From Malus domestica (taxonomy: Eukaryota; Streptophyta; Magnoliopsida; Rosales; Rosaceae), in NCBI RefSeq assembly GCF_042453785.1, contig NC_091674.1, positions 24,196,001 through 24,260,000 on the forward strand: a stretch of DNA of 64,000 bases, given 5' to 3'. The notes beneath the pieces are model-generated. The model was not told the DNA's origin, ran no database searches, and saw only the letters and a program-made list of their open reading frames with translations. Both the position numbers and the translations under genes were made by a program. Shown here piece by piece: positions 23,355 to 34,279 of this stretch; positions within the stretch are counted from its first letter, which is position 1; every line of letters begins with the position of its first letter.

Positions 23355-26028
23355 ATGTTCTGTTCACATAAACGAAGCCGAGGTGGTGAGGGTAGATCGA
23401 TGGCGGCTGCACAGCTGAAAACTGATCGTGAACAAGGAGTGTTTTCTCGGGTAGACGACGACATTTTGCAGAACATTCTGGGGAGGCTACCGGGGGTTGC
23501 TTTCGCGTCAGCCGCCTGCGTCAACACAACTTGGAACAAGAACTGCAGCCACATGCTCTCTCGTCCCAAATTTGCTTCTGCCCTTTCTCTCAACTCCGAC
23601 CTGCACGTATGTCATTAAATACTCTGTTTTCCTAAATGCTCTGTTTTCCTTAAATACTCTATTTTCTTAAAATTCTATGTCTCCTGAAATGCTCTGTTTT
23701 TATTTTTGACTCTGGTGATTGTTTGTTTTTGAAGAATGCGATTGATGAAGTTCTTGTTGAGATTTTCTCTAAGCCGATTCGACCGGACTTTGTTGTCGCA
23801 TATATTGGAACAAATTTCAGCTTGGAAGAAACTCACCAACTTGTAAACTTTAGGCCTTTTTGTTATTAATTTTTCTTCATAGTTCTTAAGTTATTTAGTT
23901 TTCGGTTTTTAATTAATGGTTGTGATGCAGATTACTGAGAAGATAGGCTCTGGAATTTCGATCATTACAAACAGAGCCATGGGACTAATCGGCACAGATG
24001 TCGAAACTCATAATCTCCGCGAGGCATGTTCTTAATTTTATGAAACTTTAAAAGTTCAGTTAAGAACATTTGGCACCAATTAAGACCATGTTGAATATTG
24101 CACTATATGTTTGTGTAGGTGAACTGCGCTCATGGTAACTCTGCAAGGAACCCAGAAATCAATGGAGGCCTCGTCGTTTCCGTTGGATTTGTGCCTGGCT
24201 TGAAAGTTGAAATATTCCCCCTACCGAGTCCAAGACATGTGAGCTTTGTTGTTTTTTCAATTTGTTTTGTGAAGAGCAATTACATGACATGGAAGTGTTC
24301 GATACTCAGGCACCGCACTTGCTTATGATGGAGCATTTTGTGAGGGACATTCTGAGCTATTCGGGTCCTCTTCCGCCTTCATGCATGATGATGTTCGGGG
24401 TAAGTTGGTATTCCGTCTTCTGAGTTTTACAGGCTAAAAATTGACAGCTTGGTTTCCTTTTATTTCTTCGAACTCGGTTTCTTCCTTTCCATTGCTAATT
24501 TTTGACATGGTTGATCTAGGATAAACATTTTGACATGAACCTGGTTGTCGCAGCACTCGGTGAGTACTGTTTTCTTCTCTGATGCCGCTATTGGATGTGA
24601 AAATAAAGAACCTCGAATAATAAGTTTCGAAAAGAAAAACGGAGTTGCAGCTGTGAGAGCTCAATTTCTTTTTCCTGCAAAATCGTAGAATATCGTGTTG
24701 TAGATCATGTATTTTTATGTGTCAAAAACTTGTACATGGATCTTATGGCGGATATCTTCCGTTATCTTGCAGATGCTATTATGCCTGACAAGACTGCCAT
24801 CATCGGTGATGCAAGTGCCTCCTTTATGTACACTCGGAGAAATGAAACTGGAAATTACAGTAGCGATTTGTTCTACATTGCCGGTGCAGCACTCGTTTTT
24901 GTAAAGGATCAACACAAACCTGATTGTATGTCCCTTATGTCCCAATCAACACACATAGACACTCAGACTCGCACACATATTGTCCTATATTTTCTTAATT
25001 CAAAGTTCTGGTTTTAACAAATCGTCAATTTTATGCGCAGACATGGGGGAAATTGAGTTCCATGTCACATTGTCGCCGGGTTTGATGCCATTCGGTCCTC
25101 AAATCAAGACAATATCATCTTATGAGACGCCTACTCATAGTTCATGGATTTCCGCTGTAATGTCAGAGTTCGAAGGTGTCTTCATTGATTCCCACACCAT
25201 TCTAAGGGAGCTTCGAAGCCAGGTGCGTCGACATGAATATCTAGACCGTTATATTGTCAAACTGTCAATCTACCACAAAAAAAAAAAAAGACTAGACATC
25301 CACAGGGTTTGTACTCTCAATTCACAACTGTCAACGTAACATGATAGACTGTTAAACTCAAAACAGATTAATTTCGTTCTGACAAAAATCCGTGTTGATG
25401 CAGTTGGGCATGTCGGACATTTACGCTGGGGTCACCAAAAGAAGACAATACCACAACGGAGCAGGACCACCAGTCTCCATGACAACCTTGAATTTTCATG
25501 AAGTTAGAGGGTAAGTCATACGAACTTATGTTTTTGCCCTTGAATTTTTGTAGAGGTATATATGTATTTATATCTATGTTTATGTTTGAAATTTGTAACA
25601 GGGGATATGGGGACTACATTCTTGTTGATGGTGTGGGAATCCAACCCGATGACGTCTTCTTCTTCTACCATTCAGATGCTGCAACTGCAATGAACACCGT
25701 TGATTATGCATCTGATAACCTTCAAACTTTGGTTCACAATGATTCCGATATCCAGCGAGAGGTGTTCGGAGGGTTTATCTTCTCCAGCAACAAACGCGAC
25801 ATATCGTTGTTCAATAGATGTAATGTTGACTGTAAGTCGTTTGCTGACAACTTCCCAGGAGTTCCGGTAGCTGGAATGTTTGGAAATGGGGAGATCGCGT
25901 GTGGTGCTTTGCTTGGTGAAGAAGAAAACCAAGAACTCGGTCATCCTCGTTGTTGCGTCCATGCTTGTAGTTCTGTGTACTTGGCCATGACTTATGTTCC
26001 TCCACAAGCTCCATATTACTTGGAGTAG
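23355..26028 (+). CDS. F-box protein with FIST C domain, paralogue 1
   Basis: Ten coding exons: 23355-23606, 23735-23842, 23931-24023, 24119-24238, 24310-24399, 24520-24559, 24773-24925, 25041-25222, 25404-25510 and 25602-26028, giving 523 residues with an open phase throughout. The F-box is at about residues 31-70 (VDDDILQNILGRLP...ASAACVNTTW). The rest matches the FIST-type region of plant proteins like At5g63520, ending with the FIST_C part (VPVAGMFGNGEIACG). Such proteins are probably substrate receptors of SCF ubiquitin ligases; FIST domains are thought to bind small ligands. Intron 3 appears to use a GC donor (GAG|GCATGT). A second in-frame ATG is at 23400. The paralogue at 36016-39897 has the same exon plan. 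A poly(A)-type AATAAA lies at 26055. Confidence 0.88.
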
Positions 26029-26553
26029 ATGTTTGGTCGTTTTTCTCCCATTGGAATAAATAAAGTTGGGAGAGATTAGGGTTCTTGTGTTGTTTTAGAT
26101 AAGGTGTTGGCAGAAGTTGGTGTTCTGTCCTGTCATATGTTGTTGTAAGCGTTTGGATTATGTCCTAGGTCTAAGGCAAGCACTTCATCATGGCTTCTAT
26201 ATATATAAATAAGTGCTTGTAGTGCTTTTGTTGTTGGTAATTTAAGTTTTAGTAGTGTTATCCTATGTATCTTTGTTTGCAAGTCTTTTAAAGTGGGAGA
26301 AGCATTTCCCTTTTGTACATATGAACTCGGTTTACCCTAATTTATTTGTTGGTTTTGTGTTACATTTAAAGTCCAACAGATCTTGAACTCAACTGGCATC
26401 GCATTGATGATAAATCATAAGTTTACACTAATTAACAATCAAAACTTGGTTTATTGGTTGTCAATATTTGACAAAAAGAGGTCATAAATTTAAATCGTCT
26501 CACGTAACTTGTTACATCGATTATATAACCTGAAGAAGGGTTATTGCTAATTT
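26029..26553. other. 3' UTR and spacer after F-box gene 1
   Basis: Contains AATAAATAAA near 26055-26064, a probable polyadenylation signal. Nothing else is recognised up to the hAT element. Confidence 0.5.
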
Positions 26554-27437
26554 TAGGGCTGGAAAAAATTCTCGAAATTCCCGATCCATACCGAATCTGA
26601 ACTGAAATTATCCCGAAATTTTCGGTTTGGTTATTATCCCGAACCGCCCAATTCGGTTTGGTATTTGGTTTAACATTTGTGGATTTCGGTTTTCCCAAAC
26701 CGAACCGACTTTAGATAATTACCTCAAAAATGAGGCCCAAAGGATTCGAGCCCCTAATCTCCCCTTGGAGAATCATGGAACTTCACCACTGAGCCAACTC
26801 TCAATTTGTCAAATTATAATACAAAAAATATATTTATATGCTTAATAACTATTAGTTACTCATACTTTAACATTTTCATTAACTCTAGCCGCCTTCCATT
26901 TTTCCATTTATGCAATTTCATCTCTCTCCTCTCGATTTCAATTTTCAGAGCTGCATCTTCTCTCTTAAACTCTCTCTTTCTCTAGGTGGTTTTGCCACCA
27001 ACACTTGACTCACCAGCTTTATCTCCTCTCCTTTCACTTGCTTCTCTCTTTCTCTCAACTCCTTTCAGCCATATGGTATTACTTTTTGCAGGTTCTATCA
27101 TGCCTTCCAAATTGTTCTACCAATTTAAAAGTAAGTCATATTCTATTCCCTTAAAGAGTTGGAATTTATGGTGCAACTGCTACAAACTGAGGATTTGGAG
27201 GAAGCTTGGGTATCTTGTTTTTGAATTAGGGCTCGAATTAGGGATTTACAAATTGGGGATTTGGGGATTTGCCTTTGTTTTGGTTTGATTTGGGATCCCA
27301 AAATACTGAATTTTTTTTTTAGAATTCCGAAAATTGGGAAACTGAAATTTTGGTTTCGGTTTCGATATTCATAATCTTGTCTTGAAAGAGTTCGGTTTGT
27401 GCTTTTCGGTTCGGTATCCCATACCGAACCACCCCTA
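26554..27437. mobile_element. Non-autonomous hAT element (884 bp)
   Basis: Ends TAGGGCTGG... and ...CCACCCCTA are inverted. The 8-bp flanks GCTAATTT (26546-26553) and GTTAATTT (27438-27445) match at 7 of 8 positions, the hAT target duplication length. Subterminal regions are crowded with 'ttcggt/accgaa' motifs, probably transposase binding sites. No transposase is present. Confidence 0.85.
26727..26806 (-). repeat. tRNA-like segment (SINE or tRNA pseudogene) inside the hAT element
   Basis: Read on the minus strand it has an A-box-like TGGCTCAGTGG followed after a tRNA-like interval by a B-box-like GGCTCGAATCC, as in tRNA genes. It could be the head of a SINE or a tRNA-derived insertion. A functional tRNA is doubtful because stem pairing is poor. 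Confidence 0.4.
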
Positions 27438-27445
27438 GTTAATTT

Positions 27446-27818
27446 GCTATTATAATATAAAAAGAAGAACGTAATATTATACGGTCCGTAAGGTTTTAGG
27501 TTTGATTTTCACAAAAAATTGTGTCAAACACAATTTTAGAGGGTGTATTTAATTGAGATTTTGAAATATTATTTTTGAAATATTTTCAAAAGACTTATAA
27601 ACTCATGATGTTTAATGGAGGTTCATAGACACCATGTTAATTTTAGATGAATTCACAAAAAACCGTAGGGAGAGAGACCTCATTTCCAAAAATCTAAAAA
27701 ACACTGTAAAGTCACTCCAAATCCGTTAAAATTCATCATCTTTTAAAGTAGTTTAAAACCAAATCTTATTTGAATACACATTGAGTTTTATGAAGTACTT
27801 TAAAATCCGGAATGAATA
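27446..27818. other. Spacer between hAT and LTR element, no gene seen
   Basis: AT-rich, with no recognisable coding or repeat structure. Confidence 0.4.
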
Positions 27819-27823
27819 CACTC

Positions 27824-28176
27824 TGTTTATACCATACTTAGGGTCTCTGTATTTAGATCTCGTATAAATACTTGGGGGACTTAAATGTAATTATGTAATA
27901 AAGGAAGGGGGCAAATATGTAATAAGTGAGGAGCACTTATTCTATAAAATGACTTCTCACCCTCACAATTAGGGAGGGCCATTTCTTAAGCCCTCCTCAT
28001 CCTCTCAAAGCTTTCACTCTCATTCAGAGCTCTCTCTCTCTCTCAGAAATATAATCAGTGTGGGAGTAACCCAAACCTTGGGGTGAACCACGATACATCT
28101 TGTGTTATTTACATTTCTTGCAGATTCACGGTCGGATTTACGTTGTTCCAAGACCTCCGGTTTTTTTTCATCAACA
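27824..28176 (+). repeat. 5' LTR of the small LTR element
   Basis: Direct repeat of 30362-30711. It contains CTATAAAATGAC near 27950, a likely TATA region. Confidence 0.9.
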
Positions 28177-28507
28177 TTTGGCGCCGTCTGTGGGAATCGA
28201 TACGAAAAGCTGTGTCAGTTCTTTTTCATTTTTTTCACCTCCACCGCAAGATCTACAAAATCTGCAAAAACACAAAACTAAAAGCTCCAAAAGAATCAAT
28301 CATCAGATCCACCGTCCACGGCCCTAATTCAATCTCCTGAAAATCTCTTATCCCTTTCGCCCCAAAACAAAAGCTTTCAGATTCTCTGCATGCATCGCAA
28401 TCCGTTCGATTTTTGTATGATTGGAAATCCGAATTGATGTGTTTCTTGTCGGATCGGACGGTCAACGATTCTTCAAAGATTGGCAACAGTAATGAACCCT
28501 ATGCCAA

Positions 28508-28638
28508 GTGCGATACAAAAAAACCATCGAGACCATATGCCAACCCACAACCTATAAAGAAACCTGCCAGAGCAGCCTCGAGAAGGTGGTAGGTGACAGA
28601 ACTGACGCCAAGGACCTGATCAAGGCCGGGTTCCAAGT
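28508..28638 (+). pseudogene. Captured pectinesterase/PMEI-domain fragment
   Basis: The frame reads KKTIETICQPTTYKETCQSS and continues LEKVVGDRTDAKDLIKAGFQ, which matches the start of the pectin methylesterase inhibitor domain found at the N-terminus of plant pectinesterases, including its first two conserved cysteines. The similarity stops abruptly after about 40 residues. Lying between the LTRs of a retroelement, it is a captured piece of a host gene rather than a working gene. Confidence 0.75.
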
Positions 28639-28675
28639 GGAAGAAGACAAAGTTAACCCGAGACAAGCTAGGTTC

Positions 28676-28860
28676 CAGGCCGGGTTTCAGGAAGCTAGCG
28701 GTGAAGTTGCACCCAGACAAGCACTCCGCCTCCCCTAAGACGGAGAGAGACAGAGCCACCGTCAGATTCAAGCAGGTCTCCGAGGCCTACTTGATCCTCA
28801 TCGACGAGCGCAAGCGCGTCGACTACAATTTCCAGATCTCTCTGCAGTTGAAACAACAAG
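28676..28860 (+). pseudogene. Captured DnaJ J-domain fragment
   Basis: The frame from about 28690 reads KLAVKLHPDKHSASPKTE and then RFKQVSEAY.ILIDERKRVDYN, covering helix II, the HPD motif, helix III and part of helix IV of a J-domain of the type found in small plant DnaJ proteins. HPD is the motif that stimulates Hsp70 ATPase in intact proteins. The fragment lies in a different frame from the PMEI fragment about 40 bases upstream, and helix I is not seen. It is an acquired host exon inside the retroelement. Confidence 0.8.
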
Positions 28861-29039
28861 AAAACCACCCCCATTTGGATGTTAATTAAGGGCTTACAGA
28901 TTTGGATCTTATCAACAATCAATGAGGTGATGCATCGTTATCATCACATGTTTGAGTCAGATCACAATCAGTTCATCAAACGCCTCTTTCATTTTTCAAA
29001 TTCTGAGCGAAGGCCCATATGCCCAAAAGAGCCAGACCC

Positions 29040-29222
29040 TCTACTATCACCAACCAGGTAACCAAAAGTACGCCCAGTACTTCAAAAATTATTCGGTAAC
29101 CTGCTGCTATTACCACCAACCAGGTGATCAAAAGTACACCCAGTACTAACTTATTCAGCAGCCTGCTGCTATTACCACCAACCAGGTGATTAAAAGTACA
29201 CCATGTACTTCAAAATTATACA
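29040..29222. repeat. Tandem repeat, about 60-bp unit, three copies, inside LTR element
   Basis: 'caccaaccaggt.a.caaaagta.' followed by 'cc(a/t)(g/t)tact' and 'cctgctgctatta' recurs three times. Confidence 0.7.
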
Positions 29223-29400
29223 TGAGCACTACTCATGTCAATCATACATAAACATTCATGAGCATCACTCATATCAATCATACATAAACATTCATGAGCA
29301 TCACTCATATCAACATTCATGAGTATTACTCATGACAACATCTATGAGCATCACTCATGTCAATCAACATAAACATTCATGAGCATCACTCATGTCAATC
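29220..29400. repeat. Tandem repeat of 'catgagcatcactcatgtcaa' type units
   Basis: About seven degenerate units built on CATGAGCATCACTCAT, some with 'tcatacataaacatt' spacers. Confidence 0.75.
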
Positions 29401-29580
29401 AGCTTTAAAAGCTTCATTTACAAAAGCTCTAGCTTCAAAAGCTTCATTTACAGAGCTCCAGCTTCAAAAGCTTCATTTACAGAGCTCTAGCTTCAAAAGC
29501 TTCATTTACAGAGCTCAAGCTTCAAAAGCTTCATTTACAGAACTCTAGCTTCAAAGCTTCAACTTGCAAAGCTTCACCTA
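29400..29580. repeat. Tandem repeat of 'gcttcaaaagcttcatttaca' units
   Basis: Six or seven copies of a 27-30 bp unit (AGCTTCAAAAGCTTCATTTACA plus gagctc) inside the LTR element; the frame through it (KASFTEL repeats) is a repeat translation. Confidence 0.85.
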
Positions 29581-29760
29581 CAAAGCTTCAGTGCATGGTC
29601 TACAAAGACCGCCTCGGAACAACCGCCACTTCGGCACATACATGGATTCAATTTGAAGTCTCTAGTCAACATACTATATTGACCGAAGACTTGGGGGACC
29701 ACATTATGAACCATATATTGGGCCTCATGAAAAATACTCCGGGGACTTAACCCATTATTC

Positions 29761-30150
29761 ATGTATTGAGGAGCGAGCCCTTATTTTATAAAAGGGACTC
29801 CCTCACTTTCATTAGAGGGAACCCATCACTTCTTTATTGAGGAGCGAACCCTTATTCTATAAAAGGAACTCCCTCACTTTCATTAGAGAGCACCCATCAC
29901 TTATGTATTGAGGAGCAAGCCCTTATTTTATAAAACGGACTCCCTCACCTTCATTAGAAAGCATCGCCGCCAGCTAAGGAACCGCCTCGCCGCGAGCATC
30001 ACTCCTAACCCATCATTTATGTATTGAGGATGAGTTCTTATTCTATAAAAGGGACTCCCTCACCACCATTAGAGAGCATCAACTCTAGCTCATCATTCAT
30101 GTATTGAGGAGCGAGCCCTTATTCTATAAAAGAGACTCCCTCACCTTCAA
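29761..30150. repeat. Five diverged repeats resembling the LTR TATA region
   Basis: Each unit carries 'gagga.cgagcccttatt.ta' followed by 'taaaa.g.actccctca' and mostly 'c.ttcattaga'. Spacing is about 70, 71, 114 and 82 bases. The LTR has the similar 'gaggagcacttattctataa' followed by 'aatgacttctcaccctca', so the array seems derived from LTR promoter sequence. Confidence 0.7.
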
Positions 30151-30361
30151 CGCCACAAGCCGAGCCAACCAAGGCAACATAACCCACAAGCCGAGCAGCC
30201 TTGCAACATGTGCTACATCTAGTTGAGCCTCATTTCAGATTGAGCACCGCCTCATATCGAGCATCAGTTCAAAACAACATCTAGTTACTTCGGCCCACAC
30301 ATGGACTGAATTTCAAGTCTCCAGCCAAAAGACTCTCTTTACTGAAGACTTGGGGGACTAT

Positions 30362-30711
30362 TGTTTATATCATACTTAGGGCCTCTGTATTTAGATCTCG
30401 TATAAATACTCGGGGGACTCAAATGAAATTATGTAATATAGGAAGGGGGCAAATATGTAATAAGTGAGGAACCATTATTCTATAAAATGACTCCTCATCC
30501 TCACAATTAGGGAGGGTCATTTCTTAAGCCCTTCTCATCCTCTCAAAGCTTTCACTCTCATTCAGAGCTTTCTCTCCCTCAGAAATATAATCAGTGTGGA
30601 CGTAGCCCAAACCTTGGGGTGAATCACGATACATCTTGTGTTATTTACATTTCTTGCAGATTCACGGTTGGATTTACGTTGTTCCAAGACCTCCGGTTTT
30701 ATGCATCAACA
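30362..30711 (+). repeat. 3' LTR of the small LTR element
   Basis: Direct repeat of 27824-28176, followed by the CACTC duplication. Confidence 0.9.
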
Positions 30712-31155
30712 CACTCAAATTCATATGAAGTTTAATAAACTCTTTTAAAATCTTGATGAATACCCATGCACTTCCATAGATTCAATGAAAATCTTGGCTG
30801 AATACGTATGAATTTGTAAACTCTTTGAAAATTCTTTAATCTTTTACTTGAATATCCCCACCCCTCCAAAAATAAGTCGTTAAAAAAGACATCCTGATAA
30901 TCTATATATTAATTGAGAAAGACTTGACTCCTCAAGAATTGGGGATGAACTAGGGGTGGGCACGGGTTGAGCTGGGCCCAAAATTGGAAGGGTCGGACTG
31001 AACTCGTTTTGAAAACAGAACGGGCCAGGCCAGGCGGTAATAATTAAAAATTGAAACTCACCCTAACCCGACCTGTTTCAAACGGACTAGTTCCTACAGA
31101 TCCAAACGACTATGTCAAAAAAACATTCTTTTAATCAGTATTTTGGCCCTTAAAT

Positions 31156-32895
31156 TAGACCTGGCAGTTTCTTACACGACACGAAAATAACGGGTTTCAG
31201 ATCAATACGATAACTAATGAGATCATTATTGGGTGACCCGTTAATAACGGGTATACACGCGGGTAACATGTGGGTAACCCATTTCGACCCGTTAAGAAAA
31301 ATAAATTATAATTTTAAAGTTTAATTACTAAAAAATTTATTATAAAATACAATAGCCATATTGTATATATTGATATATTCTATATTAAATATATATTTTT
31401 GTATTATTATTCTACATAAGTTTAAAAAATTAAGTTTTATTCATTTATTTATTTGTATTATGAGAGTTTTTTATTATCATTAATAGGATAAATTTTACTT
31501 AACATGTTGTTGTCCAAAATTAAAATCAACTAGTATAGTCTTAGTATAAGCAACAAGACATCCCTACAAGTATGAAAAATGTGAAATAATATATTAACAC
31601 TCGTGATTCATCATTCCTCCACAAGTAAATAATGATTACACTTACATTATCGTTTAAATTTTTAAAACCCTCAAAACTGTCATGAATAGTGTTTTTGAGT
31701 GTAAAAGTAATAAAATTAATAATAATTATTGTAGAAGTGTGAAAAATGTTAAAAAAATATACAATCACTCGTAGTGATAAGCTTTACAACTTTCGTGAAG
31801 AGGTCAACTTCGAAATCCGACACTATAATCCATAAACCTTAAATTTTTATTTAACCGTTGATTGTCGTTGATTGTCGTTTAGGCTTTATTCTTTATATTG
31901 AATTTTATTTTTAAAATTTTCTTTTTTGAAAACATGATCTTCTGGGGGATGTAGGAAGAACGGTTCGGATCTTTGATATCACGTCCCAATATTTACGGTT
32001 AATTGAAATATGAGTCGATGTTATATAGTTTGTAGAGACTTTATAAACACCAAGCAATATTTAACCGTTCATCTTCCTGTATCCTCTAATATATCATGTT
32101 TTCAAAAAAGAAAATCTAAAAATACAAAATTTGGTGAGAAAAATGAAGCATAAATGTAAATAACAATTGACGGTTAAATTTTGATTTATGAATTATATGA
32201 TTCTAGTGGCACATTTCAAAGTTAAACCCTTCACGAAAGTTGTAAAGCTTGTCATTATGAGCGTTTATATATTTTTCTATATTTTTCACACTTCTACATT
32301 AATGAAAAAACTATTAAAGATTTTACTTAAATAATAGCCATAAGATAAATGACAAGAGAGTGCTAATGTAGAAAGCCTCGTTGAAAATATGATCAATATA
32401 ACTCTTGAAGACAATATATCAAGCCAAAATTCCAATACCGTTTCCTATGGTGATTGATGAAAATTGAAGAGTTTGATTGTAAGAAAATGTGCAAAGGTTC
32501 CAAACCTTGAAACATAACTCCCTTAATTTTGCAAATCTTTTGAACATTTGATATTTTGTAATGTTCTAATGTTTTTTTTATTTTTTATTATGCTCTTATT
32601 TTGGGTATGTAAATATGTAATACTTGAAAGACAAATGCGTTTTTATGTTTTGAATGTGATAATATGGTATGTATATACTTATTTAGTATTATGTTTTTCA
32701 TTTGATTATTTATTGGTTTAAAATATATTTTCCTTAACGGGTAACAGGTTGGGTCATATTACCTGTTAATATTATCGGGTCTGATCATTTTACCCGTTTA
32801 TTTTAACGGGTGTTACACGACACGACCCGTTAAGATATCAGGTATGACACGAAAATGACACGAACACAAAAAATACGACACAAATGTCAGGTCTA
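31156..32895. mobile_element. hAT element (inner), nested in 30951-33603
   Basis: Ends TAGACCTGGCAGTTT... and ...AATGTCAGGTCTA are inverted. The 8-bp flanks CCTTAAAT (31148-31155) and CTCTAAAT (32896-32903) agree at 6 of 8. Subterminal sequence is full of 'acccgtta/taacgggt' and 'acacgacacga' motifs. No transposase is visible. Confidence 0.75.
31729..32299. mobile_element. Foldback/MITE-like inverted repeat nested in the inner hAT
   Basis: The left arm (about 31729-31965) and the reverse complement of the right arm (about 32070-32299) share 'gtagaagtgtgaaaaat', 'aagctttacaactttcgtga' and 'cttttttgaaaacatgat'. About 100 bases separate the arms, so the single strand would fold into a long hairpin. 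Confidence 0.75.
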
Positions 32896-33611
32896 CTCTA
32901 AATACGAAACTTTTTTATTGAAAACTGTCGAACAACATCTCCACATCCTTTCCACTCCCCCTTCATCCTCCTCGAATTCTCCGCCGACTTCCACTTCTTC
33001 TTACATCTCTCTCTCCCCCTCCTCCTTGCCTCAAAACCTTGACCCCAAACCCAATCTTAGCCCCAAGCCGAACCCAAATCCTTCGCCCACTCATTGACCT
33101 CGCTGTCATCGACCTGATCAAACTCCACTTTCATCGCTCTCGCCTTATCTACAACAAGAACATGAGCGTCCTCGTTCAGTGGATCATTCCCCAGCAAAAA
33201 TGCCTCTAGGATTTGCTTTGTCGCCTTCCGCAACAGCTAATCAGGATCTGAAACTAGAAACCTAAATGCAAGAAAGAGACAAAAGAAACACAAACTTGAA
33301 GAAGGCAATGGGTCATTCCATACAGGCTTTTGGGGAAGAAAACCAGAAGAAGAAACAAAAGTTGAGAGCAGAAAAGGCATTAGATTCATAGAAAATTATC
33401 AAATGGTAAAGATTTAATCAAATGGTAGGAAATCAATGGTCCGAGCAAGAGAGTTGTTTCCAAAAATTCTTAGACCCGCCATGCCCCGTTCCACCCTGCC
33501 CCGTCACACTTTGACCTATTTTGTGTATATAACATTTGGACCTACACCGAACCGCATGAACCCGCCCCAACCAGTGGATCCATGACCCATTTTCCCACCC
33601 CTAGGATGAGC

Positions 33612-34279
33612 TCCTCCTTCAAATACCTCGTGACCTATTTATAGAACTTCGTATTTATGATCAGAATCGTTTGTGTTATAAGTCATGATGTAAAGACCAG
33701 CTCTAAAAAAAATCAATTAAAATTAAGAATGTTTGGTGATTTATAATATGAACGACTCTATTTATAAGCATAAAGCTCTATGAATAGGCAAAAAAGTATT
33801 TTGAGAAGAAAATTCACTTCAACCTTAAAGCCTTCCATATTAGTTTGTGTGAGTGTGCTACCTATGTATAGTAATCAAGCAACTTAAATTTGATACTTAT
33901 AATACTACTGCTATACTAGTGTAAGTTCAATATTTGCAAGAGTCATACTTTAGAACTTTCTAGTTTATAAGTATCATACTCACGAGTTTAATAAATTAGT
34001 GTCACACGAAAACTTTTCGAATGTGATTCCTGTATGAACTCAATATATTGGTATCACACTTGCTTTTTATGGTCAATGTGAACAGATAACACCTTCCACG
34101 CTAAACCAGAAAACTATATGTGATACCAAGAGTATATGAATCAAACTCCTATAGTAAATAAGAAAATTTGAGTATAATGATCTCATGAGTGTGATACATA
34201 TACAATAAATAGCAAAGATAAAGAAAATAAGTAGCCGATCATTAAATAAAGAAAAATTAAAAGTGGCTGGGTCCATATT
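33612..34279. other. Spacer between hAT elements, no gene seen
   Basis: AT-rich, with no coding similarity recognised. Confidence 0.4.

Larger units (their letters stand above)
27824..30711 (+). mobile_element. Small non-autonomous LTR retrotransposon carrying host gene fragments
   Basis: LTRs 27824-28176 and 30362-30711 start TGTTTAT and end CATCAACA. The 5-bp target duplication CACTC is exact (27819-27823 and 30712-30716). Right after the left LTR is TTTGGCGCCGTCTGTGGGAA, a primer binding site seen in some gypsy (Tat/Athila-like) and TRIM/LARD elements, and a purine tract (TTGGGGGACTA) precedes the right LTR. The LTRs differ at about 20 of 350 positions, so the insertion is older than the gypsy element, perhaps a few million years. 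The 2.2-kb interior has no gag or pol; it holds fragments of a pectinesterase/PMEI gene and a J-domain gene, then tandem repeats. Confidence 0.9.
30951..33603. mobile_element. hAT element (outer), hosting nested insertions
   Basis: Inverted ends TAGGGGTGGGCACGG... and ...TTTTCCCACCCCTA with 8-bp flanks GGATGAAC (30943-30950) and GGATGAGC (33604-33611), 7 of 8 identical. Most of its length is due to a second hAT at 31156-32895. The remaining outer sequence, including a Ser/Pro-rich frame around 32935-33097, has no recognised transposase. It may include captured host sequence, but this is not established. Confidence 0.85.

Noticed and set aside
29220-29400. CRISPR-like array of regularly spaced repeats
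   Set aside because: Plant nuclear context and units that are simple tandem repeats without unique spacers rule out CRISPR.
29357-29548. 63-codon frame with KASFTEL repeats
   Set aside because: Translation of the 27-30 bp tandem array inside the LTR element.
32935-33240. Ser/Pro-rich frame as a possible host gene or captured exon in the outer hAT
   Set aside because: Low-complexity composition, no recognised family and no splice context. Left as part of the element.
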